The notes under the pieces were generated by a model that had not been told where the DNA came from, ran no database searches, and saw only the letters and a program-made list of their open reading frames with translations. From contig NZ_JAAVTK010000001.1 in assembly GCF_012275535.1 (NCBI RefSeq), positions 744,001 to 808,000 of the forward strand: a stretch of DNA of 64,000 nucleotides. Reading direction: 5' to 3'. Position 1 is the stretch's first letter, and every line of letters starts with the position of its first letter. This document shows positions 50,051-59,555 of the stretch, in pieces. Source of the DNA: Hymenobacter artigasi. GTDB taxonomy: Bacteria; Bacteroidota; Bacteroidia; Cytophagales; Hymenobacteraceae. The position numbers and the translations under genes were made by a program.

Positions 50051-51405
50051 ATTTGCTCGCCCGTGGCGCGGCGCAGCTGGTACTGGCCCAGCGTGTAGGT
50101 GTACTCAGCCTGCACCAGGGCCAGGCGGGCCTGGGCGAGCTGGGTTTCGGCGTCCAGCACGTCGAGGTTCTGGCCCACGCCGTAGCGGTACCGGTCACGG
50201 GCTTTGCTTAGGGCCAGGGTGGCCTGGGCTACCTGCTGCTGGGCATTTTCGTGGCGGGCCTGGCTGAAATCCATGTTGTTGACGGCCTGGCGCACGTCGG
50301 CGCGGATTTGCTCCTGCGTGTCGGCGGTGCGGGCCATGGCGGCGCGGGAGATGGCGGCGGCTTCCACGCGCTGCTTCTTGTTCTTGTTGCCGTCGTAAAT
50401 CGGTACGGAGAGCTGTAGCACGCCCACCGTGTTGAAGCGGATGCGGTTGATGTCGGGCAGGATGTAGCCGTTTTTGGCACCGGCCTGCACGCCCGCGCCG
50501 AGGCTTGGCATGTTGCCTTTTTCGATGAGGCGGGCCTGCAGGGTGGCGGTGTTTTCGGCGTCGCGGGCCAGCTTCACCTCGGGGCGGTTGTTGCTGGCTT
50601 TGGTCACCTCAGCCTCCACGTTCACGGGCTGCGGCTCGTAGGTGAGGCGGCCTTTCACCGGAACGTCGGCCTGGGCGGGCTTGTGCAGCAGGCGGGCCAG
50701 CTGCACCTGCTGGTTGCGCAGCTGGTTTTGCAGGTCGAGCTTGGTGCTTTGGGCCTGCGTGATGCGAACATCGGTGGTGGTCACGTCGAATTTTGTGCTC
50801 ACGCCGGCCTCCACGCGCTTGTTCATTTCGTTGCGGTGGGCCTGTAGCGAGGCAATCTGCTGGTCCTGCACCTTGATGCTCTCGCGCATGAACAGGATGT
50901 TGTAGTACACCTGCGCGGCGTTGAACGCCAAGTCGCGGCGGGCCACCGTAATGTTATCCTGCGCCGTCTGCACCTGCGATTCGGCCACCTTCACGGTCGC
51001 GTCGTTCTTGCCGAAATCAAACAGCAGGTACTGCGCCGTGAGGTGAAAGTCGTAGTTGTTGTTGGGCGCAAACTGCAGGGTTTCGCCGTTAAAAGGCAGC
51101 TTCACCACGGGGTCGATGCGGGTGTAAGTGGCCGTGCCCGTCACCTGGGGCAGGAAGCCGGCCCGCGTCTGGCTCAGGCGGCTGGTCGAGGCTGCCGACA
51201 GCTCGGTGAGGTTGGTGATGCTGGGGTTGGCGTCGAGCACGGCTTGCAGCGTCGCGCCGAGGGTCAGGGAGTCGCTGGCCAGGCCAATGGCTTGGGCGGC
51301 GGCCGGCACGCTGGGCTGGTTCTGGGCCAGCGCCGGCTGAGCCAGCGCCAAGCCGCTAAGCAGCGACAAACCGGCAAAACCTCTTAAAGATTGAGAAGAA
51401 AACAT
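50044..51405 (-). CDS. TolC-family outer-membrane channel of the efflux operon
   Basis: 453 residues. The signal peptide ends LAQPALAQ (about 28). Two TolC repeats follow; SLTLGATLQAVLDANPSI starts the first, and paired helical hairpins with a conserved ARDRYRYGVGQNLDVLDAETQLAQARLALVQAEYTY near the C-terminus mark the second. It forms the outer-membrane exit duct for the EmrAB-type pump. It is the first gene of the minus-strand efflux group and has a sigma-54-like promoter 34 bases before its start codon. Confidence 0.92.
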   Translation of the reverse strand: MFSSQSLRGFAGLSLLSGLALAQPALAQNQPSVPAAAQAIGLASDSLTLGATLQAVLDANPSITNLTELSAASTSRLSQTRAGFLPQVTGTATYTRIDPVVKLPFNGETLQFAPNNNYDFHLTAQYLLFDFGKNDATVKVAESQVQTAQDNITVARRDLAFNAAQVYYNILFMRESIKVQDQQIASLQAHRNEMNKRVEAGVSTKFDVTTTDVRITQAQSTKLDLQNQLRNQQVQLARLLHKPAQADVPVKGRLTYEPQPVNVEAEVTKASNNRPEVKLARDAENTATLQARLIEKGNMPSLGAGVQAGAKNGYILPDINRIRFNTVGVLQLSVPIYDGNKNKKQRVEAAAISRAAMARTADTQEQIRADVRQAVNNMDFSQARHENAQQQVAQATLALSKARDRYRYGVGQNLDVLDAETQLAQARLALVQAEYTYTLGQYQLRRATGEQIW

Positions 51406-51438
51406 AAGGCCAAGTGGCTTAGGGTGTGCACTGCCCTT

Positions 51439-51454
51439 ACCGAAAGACGTGCCA
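51439..51454 (-). promoter_or_regulatory. Sigma-54-like -24/-12 promoter before tolC
   Basis: On the minus strand TGGCACG-TCTT-TCGGT: the -24 part (TGGCACG) is a perfect match to the sigma-54 consensus TGGCACG-N4-TTGCW, while the -12 part matches 3 of 5 (T, G and the final W) and has GG where GC is expected. The GG-to-GG spacing is the correct 10 bases. Predicted transcript start near 51427, 22 bases before the tolC ATG. Confidence 0.5.
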
Positions 51455-51562
51455 GCACCAATGGGAGAGATTTACATCATATTTATCCATTGAATACTAA
51501 GTATTTAAAATTAAGTTTCGGCAAATTTTAGAGTATTACATCTTTGGTATGTTTTGCTTTTA

Positions 51563-51612
51563 TTCCTCAAATGGCAGGAATTTACCTGTTTTTACTCCTG
51601 ATATTTGAGGAA
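51563..51612. promoter_or_regulatory. 17-base dyad in the divergent efflux/regulator gap, possible activator site
   Basis: TTCCTCAAAT-GG-CAGGA (51563-51579) and TCCTG-AT-ATTTGAGGAA (51596-51612) pair at 15 of 17 positions; the centre is 16 bases. It is about 110-160 bases upstream of the sigma-54-like promoter, where enhancer sites for activators of this type normally lie. Confidence 0.55.
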
Positions 51613-51688
51613 ATTTGTGGCGCATGCTTTCGTTTGTGCCAGTTTTTATAGCCTAACCATGCGCAAGCTGAAGCATGCGCTGCATCCC

Positions 51689-53827
<2,139 letters not shown>

Positions 53828-53909
53828 GGCACCGGGAAAAGTGGCCGCCTGCTTAGCCTCCGGCGCTGCCAGCCCGTATAAACCAGCATTCACCTAACCC
53901 TTCCCCATC

Positions 53910-54032
53910 ATGGCCAATACCACCAGCACCCCCAAGCACACCGACCCTGCCACCAAAAGCAAGGAGAAGCAGAACGAAGAGGTTATCAAGGACAAGCCCT
54001 CGGGCAAAGCCGTGAAAACCCAGAAGAAGTAG
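53910..54032 (+). CDS. Small lysine-rich protein, 40 residues
   Basis: The frame ATG at 53910 to TAG at 54030-54032 encodes a basic, Thr/Lys-rich peptide (MANTTSTPKH... ending VKTQKK) with no hydrophobic segment. It has no recognised family. It is supported as a gene by position: it fills a 270-base gap, its stop is followed 8 bases later by a strong terminator, and the composition is regular rather than random for this GC-rich DNA. It is probably a disordered cytoplasmic or nucleoid-binding peptide; that role is a guess. Confidence 0.55.
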   Translation: MANTTSTPKHTDPATKSKEKQNEEVIKDKPSGKAVKTQKK

Positions 54033-54039
54033 GTTTTTT

Positions 54040-54090
54040 CAACCACAAAAGAGCCCGGCGCGTTGGACGTGCCGGGCTTTTTTGTGGTTG
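54040..54090. terminator. Bidirectional terminator after the 40-residue gene
   Basis: CAACCACAAAAGAGCCCGGC pairs with GCCGGGCTTTTTTGTGGTTG around an 11-base loop, with T-runs for both strands; it also serves the convergent DinB gene. Confidence 0.92.
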
Positions 54091-54100
54091 AAAGCGGCCG

Positions 54101-54583
54101 TTATTCCCAGTCCTTCAGCAGGCGGCGTAGCAGGATGATTTCGCCGACGTGGTAGGCGGCATGGTCGGCAATGAGCATGGCCTCGCGCAAAATAGTCTGG
54201 CCGGTGCCGTGCGGAATGGGGGCCAGCAGGTCGGTGCCCGGCGCGTGCAGCAGGTGAAGAAACTGCTGGCGGGTCTGCCGGATGTGGTTCAGGGCTTCCT
54301 GCCACTGCTCTTCATCGGCGGTAGCGTCGGGGGCCGGCCAGTAGCCCTCCGGCCACTTGGGCGATTGGTGTTCGGGTTCGACGCAGAACTCCACAATATC
54401 CCACTGCGCAATGCGGATGTGCTCGACCAGCTGCCAGATGGTGTAGGGCGCGTTCGGCACGCGTTGGTTCCAGGTTTTAGGCGTGAGGTCGGCGGTTGCT
54501 TCTTCGAAGGTGACGTGGGCGTTGCCTTTGGTGAGCAGGCTGGTTAATTCCGCCAGCAGGGCTTTCTGGTTGGGTCTGTCCAT
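54101..54583 (-). CDS. DinB-family putative metal-dependent protein
   Basis: 160 residues from the ATG at 54581-54583 (MDRPNQKALL). DinB/DUF664-like four-helix fold with likely metal His in IWQLVEHIRIAQWD, and in LIADHAAYHVGEIILLRRLL near the C-terminus. The family covers thiol transferases and stress proteins; the substrate is unknown. The open frame continues upstream to 55189, but that part overlaps the DoxX gene in another frame and is not coding. It is 14 bases after the DoxX stop, so the two are probably one unit. It is not closely similar to the DinB protein at 23199. Confidence 0.85.
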   Translation of the reverse strand: MDRPNQKALLAELTSLLTKGNAHVTFEEATADLTPKTWNQRVPNAPYTIWQLVEHIRIAQWDIVEFCVEPEHQSPKWPEGYWPAPDATADEEQWQEALNHIRQTRQQFLHLLHAPGTDLLAPIPHGTGQTILREAMLIADHAAYHVGEIILLRRLLKDWE

Positions 54584-54597
54584 TGTAATGTTAGGCG

Positions 54598-55020
54598 TTA
54601 TTTCCGCTTCTTCAGGGCATGCAAGGCACCGGTGCTCCACAAGGCCGTGCCAATCAGCACGGGTTGGAAAAACAGCCGCCCCAGCCGCTTGGCATCGGTA
54701 TCGAGGCCGAAGGCGGAAAGGTGGTGGGTATACTGGTGAATGTTGCCGGGGAAAACCGCCGCATAAAACGCGGCCAGCCCGATGCCCATTCGCACCCGGT
54801 TTTTGCCCTTTAGCAGCAACAGGGCCAGGCCGAGCGCAATTTCCACCACGCCCGATGCCAGCACGGTCGTGTCCTTGTCCAGCGGCACAAAATCGGGCAC
54901 CTGGGCCTGGAAATCCTGCCGCACGAAGGTGAGGTGGCCGGTGCCGGCCACCACCATAAAGGTGCCCATCAGCCCGCGGGCTACGTTTTGGAGAGTGGTG
55001 GTGTGAGTGTTCTGTCGCAT
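54598..55020 (-). CDS. DoxX-like integral membrane protein
   Basis: 140 residues with about four membrane helices: VARGLMGTFMVVAGTGHL, TTVLASGVVEIALGLALLLL, MGIGLAAFYAAVFPGNIHQY and FFQPVLIGTALWSTGAL. This is the compact DoxX/DUF4267-like fold; some members take part in thiosulfate oxidation or redox stress, many are uncharacterised. The DinB gene follows after 14 bases. Confidence 0.8.
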   Translation of the reverse strand: MRQNTHTTTLQNVARGLMGTFMVVAGTGHLTFVRQDFQAQVPDFVPLDKDTTVLASGVVEIALGLALLLLKGKNRVRMGIGLAAFYAAVFPGNIHQYTHHLSAFGLDTDAKRLGRLFFQPVLIGTALWSTGALHALKKRK

Positions 55021-55165
55021 GGCTGGCCTGTTGGTGAGGAGTGGAGGCTATACGGCCAGCCGCCGGTTCGGGTGCATCAGGCTGCCGGGCCCGAGCTTGG
55101 GAGCTGGCACGGCGTTGGCAGCGCGGCAACCGTGCTACCAGTAATTCCCACCCAACCCTGCTGCT

Positions 55166-55735
55166 ATGAAACGTTCGATTTTTGCTCATGCCACCGTACT
55201 GGCCCTGGTGGTCTTAACTAGCTGCCAGAAGACCGATGCTGACCCGCAAACAGCCTTGCCGCCAGCCACCAGCACCGGGGCCGAAACCCTGGGCTTCAGC
55301 CTCGAAGGTAGCGCCTGGGTGCCCGCCGGGCGGCGCTGCGGCATCTACGGTTGCTCCGATAATAAGGTGGAAGCCAGCTCCTTCGTGACCAACGGCCGCC
55401 GCGAGCTGCTGCTCACCGCCGCCCGCACCGATGGCAGCCGCAACGAGTCGTTTATCCTGCAGCTGGAGGCGCTGACCGGCCCCGGCGTGTACCGCGCCAC
55501 GGCCGTCGGCCCCGGTGCCACCGGCGGCGAGGCCGGCACCAAAATTTACTTCGCCAACAGCCGCCAGAGTCTGGAGTACCAGAGCCAGCCCGGCACCGCC
55601 ACTATCACCATCACCAAACTCGATACCGTGCAAAACATCGTTTCGGGCACCTTTGAGGGACAGTTGAGCCGCCTGGGCGGCTCGGGCGCGGTGCAGGTTA
55701 GCAGCGGGCGGTTTGATGTGCTGTATAATCGGTAG
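55166..55735 (+). CDS. Lipoprotein with beta-rich domain (DUF6252-like)
   Basis: 189 residues. The signal peptide ends LTSC (Cys20). The mature part is beta-rich: SLEGSAWVPAGRRCGIYGCSDNKVEASSF, RRELLLTAARTDG, ITKLDTVQNIVSGTFEGQLSRLGGSGAVQVSSGRFDVLYNR. The closing VSGTFEG...GSGAVQVSSGRFD pattern resembles lipoproteins I recall as DUF6252 in Bacteroidota; their role is unknown. It is divergent from the DoxX/DinB pair across a 145-base gap without a clear promoter. Confidence 0.75.
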   Translation: MKRSIFAHATVLALVVLTSCQKTDADPQTALPPATSTGAETLGFSLEGSAWVPAGRRCGIYGCSDNKVEASSFVTNGRRELLLTAARTDGSRNESFILQLEALTGPGVYRATAVGPGATGGEAGTKIYFANSRQSLEYQSQPGTATITITKLDTVQNIVSGTFEGQLSRLGGSGAVQVSSGRFDVLYNR

Positions 55736-55929
55736 AGGCTGCCAGCCCCAGTCATTCAATCTAACTTGCTGCATGGAGCCGTTCTGCGGGCAGAGGGCAA
55801 CTCTGCGGCAGGCGAGTTTTCGGAGTACAGTTCCAAAAGGGTAATGGGTTCACACAACGAAGTCGTAGAGCAACCTTATCGTTAGTCGTCCGGTCATGGC
55901 TGTATTCACCATTATTCCCATAATACTGT

Positions 55930-56460
55930 ATGAAACAAGCCCCATTTATTGGTGTAGCTCTCCTGGGGGTTATGCTTTTTGCCTGTTCAAAAGACCAGCC
56001 GGCGCCTACGTTGAAAACCGATTCGCTCAGCGACACCACTTGGCGCATGACGGGCTATACCATCGATTTTGGGCCCTTAAACGGGCCTCTCACCGGCACA
56101 AACAATTTTTTTCTGTCGTTTTCTAACGACCCTACCACGCCCTGCCTGGGGCTGAACACCTTCACCTTCACCTCGGCGGGTAAAGTCATTTGGAAGCAGG
56201 AAGCCCGCGGCTGTTCGGTGAGAAGCTACTTTGTGAGTTCCGATTGGGGAACGTGGAGTGCGAATAACGCGCAAACCGAACTCACCGTCAACAGCCCTTG
56301 GGGAGGAGTCGGCAGAAGCGTTATACCCGTGATGGAAGCCGTGCCGGGAGCATATGAGTACACGCTCAGCAACACCACCCTCACTCTTAGCGCTAGGTAT
56401 ATTTATGGGCAAAAGCAGGATTCCCTTCGCGTAGATAGGGCCGTTTTCACCCGGCAATAG
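55930..56460 (+). CDS. Lipocalin-like lipoprotein of unknown function
   Basis: 176 residues. The signal peptide ends LFAC (Cys19). The mature part begins SLSDTTWRMTGYTIDFGPLNG and ends with LSARYIYGQKQDSLRVDRAVFTRQ; a W near the N-terminus followed by alternating strands is typical of the lipocalin-like/META-type domains of Bacteroidota lipoproteins, but the match is weak. Codon use looks less GC-rich than its neighbours, which may indicate recent acquisition. The 194 bases upstream (55736-55929) show nothing I can assign. A terminator follows. Confidence 0.7.
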   Translation: MKQAPFIGVALLGVMLFACSKDQPAPTLKTDSLSDTTWRMTGYTIDFGPLNGPLTGTNNFFLSFSNDPTTPCLGLNTFTFTSAGKVIWKQEARGCSVRSYFVSSDWGTWSANNAQTELTVNSPWGGVGRSVIPVMEAVPGAYEYTLSNTTLTLSARYIYGQKQDSLRVDRAVFTRQ

Positions 56461-56478
56461 TGCACTTTGCTAAGTAAT

Positions 56479-56524
56479 AAAAAGGCCTTGCATGGTGCTT
56501 ATGCGCATCGTGCAAGGCCTTTTT
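56479..56524. terminator. Bidirectional terminator before polA
   Basis: AAAAAGGCCTTGCA pairs with TGCAAGGCCTTTTT around an 18-base loop. Confidence 0.92.
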
Positions 56525-56542
56525 CTGAAAGCTGCTTGCCGC

Positions 56543-59434
56543 CTAGTGCGCCTGCAGCCAGTTGCGCCCACTGCCCACTTCCACTTCCAGCGGCACGCCG
56601 CGCGGCAGCAGTAGCGCCGTGGTCATCAACTCCTTGATTTTGGGCGTGATGTAGGCCACTTCCTCGGCCACGGCGTCGAACACGAGTTCGTCGTGCACCT
56701 GGAGTATCATTTTGGTGCCCAGCTTCTCCTCGCGCAGCCAGTGGTGGATGTTAATCATGGCCATTTTGATGATGTCGGCGGCCGTGCCCTGGATGGGGGC
56801 GTTGATGGCGTTGCGCTCGGTGTAGCCGCGCAGCGTGGCGTTGCGCGAGTTGATGTCGCGTAGGTAGCGGCGGCGCTTGAGCAGGGTTTCAGCGTATTCC
56901 AGCTCGCGGGCGCGGTTGATGCTGTCGTCCATAAACGCCTTCACGCTCGGGAATTCCTGGAAGTAGGTCTCGATAATTTCGGTGGCTTCCTTGCGGCTGA
57001 TACCGATACGCTGGGCCAGGCCGAACGCCGAAATGCCGTAGATAATGCCGAAATTGACGGTTTTGGCCTTGCGGCGCATCTCCGAGTCCACGGCTTCGAT
57101 GGGCACGTGGAAGACCTTGCTGGCGGTGCTGGCATGCACGTCGATGCCCAGGCGGAAGGCCTCAATCATGGTCGCATCGCCCGAGAAGTCGGCCATGATG
57201 CGCAGCTCCACCTGCGAGTAGTCGGCCGCGAGCAGCACGTGCTGGTCGTCGCGCGGCACGAAGGCTTTGCGGATTTCGCGGCCCCGCTCCGTGCGGATGG
57301 GGATGTTTTGCAGGTTGGGGTTGGTGCTGCTGAGGCGGCCGGTGGCGGCCACGGCCTGGTTGAAGCTGGTGTGTACCCGGCCGTCCACCACGCTCACCAG
57401 CTGAGGCAGGGCCTCCACGTAGGTGCTGCGCAGCTTGGTGAGCTGGCGGTATTCGAGGATGAGGGCGGCGATGGGGTTTTCGGTGGCCAGTTGGCTCAGG
57501 ATTTCCTCGCCGGTGGCGTACTGGCCGGTTTTAGTCTTCTTGACTTTGCCCTTGCCGATGTCCATTTTATCGAACAGCACCTCGCCCAACTGCTTCGGCG
57601 AGCCGATGTTGAACTCCTGCCCGGCCTCCCGGAAAATCTGGGTTTCCAGTTCCGTGATGTAGCCCTGCAGCTCGGCCGAATACTCGTTCATAGCCCCGGA
57701 ATCAATCCGAATGCCCTCGTATTCGATGTCGGCCAGCACGGGCACCAGCGGGTTTTCCACGTCGTTGAGCAGGCCCAGTAGGCCCAGCTCCTTCAGCATC
57801 GGCTCGAAGACGTGCTTGAGCTGGAGCGTTACGTCGGCGTCTTCGCAGGCGTAGTCTTTCACGGCGGCTGGACTTAGGTCGGCCATCGTGATTTGCTTTT
57901 TGCCCTTGGGGCCGATGAGGTCCGTAATGGGCACCGGCGAGTAGTGCAGGTACGTCTCAGCCAACACGTCCATGTTGTGGCGCATGTCGGGCTCGATGAG
58001 GTAGTGAGCCAGCATGGTATCGAACAGCGGCCCCGAAATATTGACGTTGTAGTGCTTGAGAATGGTGAGGTCGTACTTGATGTTCTGGCCGATTTTCAGA
58101 ATCGTTTCCGACTCGAAAAACGGGCAGAACTCGTCCACGATGGCCTGGGTAGCTTCCTGGTCGTCGGCTGGCACGGGCACATAGTAGGCCTCGCCCGGCA
58201 GCCAGGCGAAGCTCAGGCCCACCAGCCGCGCCGTCATGGTATCGAGCCCGGTGGTTTCGGTGTCGAAGCTCACTTCGGCCTGCTGCAGCAGGAAGCTGAG
58301 CAGCGACTGGCGCAGCTCGGGCGTGTCCATCAGGTGGTACTGGTAGGGCACGTCTTCAAGGCGTTTGCGCGGGCCGCCGGGTGCGCCGAAACCACCGGTT
58401 TCGCCTTCCTCCGCGCCGATGGCCACGGCCGCGTCCTCGCTATTGCCGAACAGCGATGACTGCCCGCCGGGTACCAGCTTGGGCCGGCGCACGGGCTTGC
58501 TGCCGGGCGCGGCCACGCCGGCCGGCGTGCGCACGGGGCCACCGCCGCCCAGAATGCGGGCCGCCAGCTGCCGGAATTCCAACTCGTCGAACAGCTCGCG
58601 CAGGGTGGCTTCGTCGGGCGCATCCAGTACCAGCTTATCGGCCTCGAACTCCAGCGGCACGTTCACGTGGATGGTGGCCAGCTCCTTGCTCATCAGGCCC
58701 TGCTCGGCGAAGTTGCGCACGTTTTCCTGCTGCTTGCCCTTCAGCTGGTCGGTATTGGCCAGCAGGTTTTCCACCGAGCCGTACTTCTGAATGAGCGTTT
58801 TGGCAGTCTTCTCGCCGATGCCGGGAATGCCGGGAATGTTGTCGGAGGCGTCGCCTTGGAGGCCCAGAATATCAATCACCTGCTCCACGCGCTCAATCTC
58901 GAAGCGGGCCAGCACGTGGGCCACGTCCAGGATTTCGGCCGCGTTGCCCATGAAGGCGGGCCGGTAAATTTTGATGTTCTCCGTCACCAGCTGGCAGTAG
59001 TCCTTGTCGGGCGTCATCATAAACACCTCGAAGCCTTCCTTCTCAGCCTTCTGGGCCAGCGTCCCAATCACATCGTCGGCCTCAAAGCCGTCGAGCATCA
59101 GAATGGGAATGTGGAAGCCTTGGATAATCTTCTTGATGTAGGGCAGGGCAATGCCGATGTCCTCGGGCATGGCCTGGCGCTGGGCCTTGTACTCGGCATA
59201 CTGCTCATGCCGGAAGGTCTTTTTGGGCCCGTCGAAGCACACGCCGATGTGGGTGGGCTTCTCCTTTTGCAGCACTTCCACCAGCGTGTTGGTGAAGCCC
59301 AGCACGGCCCCCGTGTTCATGCCCTTGGAGTTGATGCGCGGGTTTTTGCTGAACGCGAAGTGCGAGCGGTAGATAAGGGCAAAGGCGTCGAGCAGGAAGA
59401 GCTTTTTGGCGGGAGCGGCGGTGGTGTCGGTCAT
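56543..59434 (-). CDS. polA: DNA polymerase I
   Basis: 963 residues with all three domains. The 5'-3' exonuclease covers about 10-295 (LDGFEADDVIGTLA, LQGDASDNIPGIPGIGEKTA). A 65-residue Gly/Pro-rich linker follows. The 3'-5' proofreading exonuclease is intact (FDTETTG, Asp391 and Glu393). The polymerase domain has motif A DYSQVELRIMADFSGD, motif B RRKAKTVNFGIIYGIS and motif C LQVHDELVFDA. It acts in replication and repair on DNA. It is slightly longer than E. coli Pol I because of the linker. It stands alone between terminators. Confidence 0.97.
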   Translation of the reverse strand: MTDTTAAPAKKLFLLDAFALIYRSHFAFSKNPRINSKGMNTGAVLGFTNTLVEVLQKEKPTHIGVCFDGPKKTFRHEQYAEYKAQRQAMPEDIGIALPYIKKIIQGFHIPILMLDGFEADDVIGTLAQKAEKEGFEVFMMTPDKDYCQLVTENIKIYRPAFMGNAAEILDVAHVLARFEIERVEQVIDILGLQGDASDNIPGIPGIGEKTAKTLIQKYGSVENLLANTDQLKGKQQENVRNFAEQGLMSKELATIHVNVPLEFEADKLVLDAPDEATLRELFDELEFRQLAARILGGGGPVRTPAGVAAPGSKPVRRPKLVPGGQSSLFGNSEDAAVAIGAEEGETGGFGAPGGPRKRLEDVPYQYHLMDTPELRQSLLSFLLQQAEVSFDTETTGLDTMTARLVGLSFAWLPGEAYYVPVPADDQEATQAIVDEFCPFFESETILKIGQNIKYDLTILKHYNVNISGPLFDTMLAHYLIEPDMRHNMDVLAETYLHYSPVPITDLIGPKGKKQITMADLSPAAVKDYACEDADVTLQLKHVFEPMLKELGLLGLLNDVENPLVPVLADIEYEGIRIDSGAMNEYSAELQGYITELETQIFREAGQEFNIGSPKQLGEVLFDKMDIGKGKVKKTKTGQYATGEEILSQLATENPIAALILEYRQLTKLRSTYVEALPQLVSVVDGRVHTSFNQAVAATGRLSSTNPNLQNIPIRTERGREIRKAFVPRDDQHVLLAADYSQVELRIMADFSGDATMIEAFRLGIDVHASTASKVFHVPIEAVDSEMRRKAKTVNFGIIYGISAFGLAQRIGISRKEATEIIETYFQEFPSVKAFMDDSINRARELEYAETLLKRRRYLRDINSRNATLRGYTERNAINAPIQGTAADIIKMAMINIHHWLREEKLGTKMILQVHDELVFDAVAEEVAYITPKIKELMTTALLLPRGVPLEVEVGSGRNWLQAH

Positions 59435-59526
59435 GGTACGAAGGTACGGGCGGAACGAAACCGACGGCTAAATCCGGCCTCAATAGCCCAAACAAAACGG
59501 TCCTGACGATTGCAAAAAGCACCGCC

Positions 59527-59549
59527 AGAACCGTTGAGCAGCCGGTTCT
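59527..59549 (-). terminator. Weak hairpin after the MG2-domain gene
   Basis: AGAACCG pairs with CGGTTCT around a 9-base loop; on the minus strand a T-run follows only after 8 bases, so termination here is uncertain. Confidence 0.4.
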
Positions 59550-59555
59550 GAAAAG

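Noticed and set aside
54584..55189. Continuous open frame upstream of the second DinB gene
   Set aside because: It overlaps the DoxX gene in another frame and has no DinB-like sequence; read-through of GC-rich DNA.
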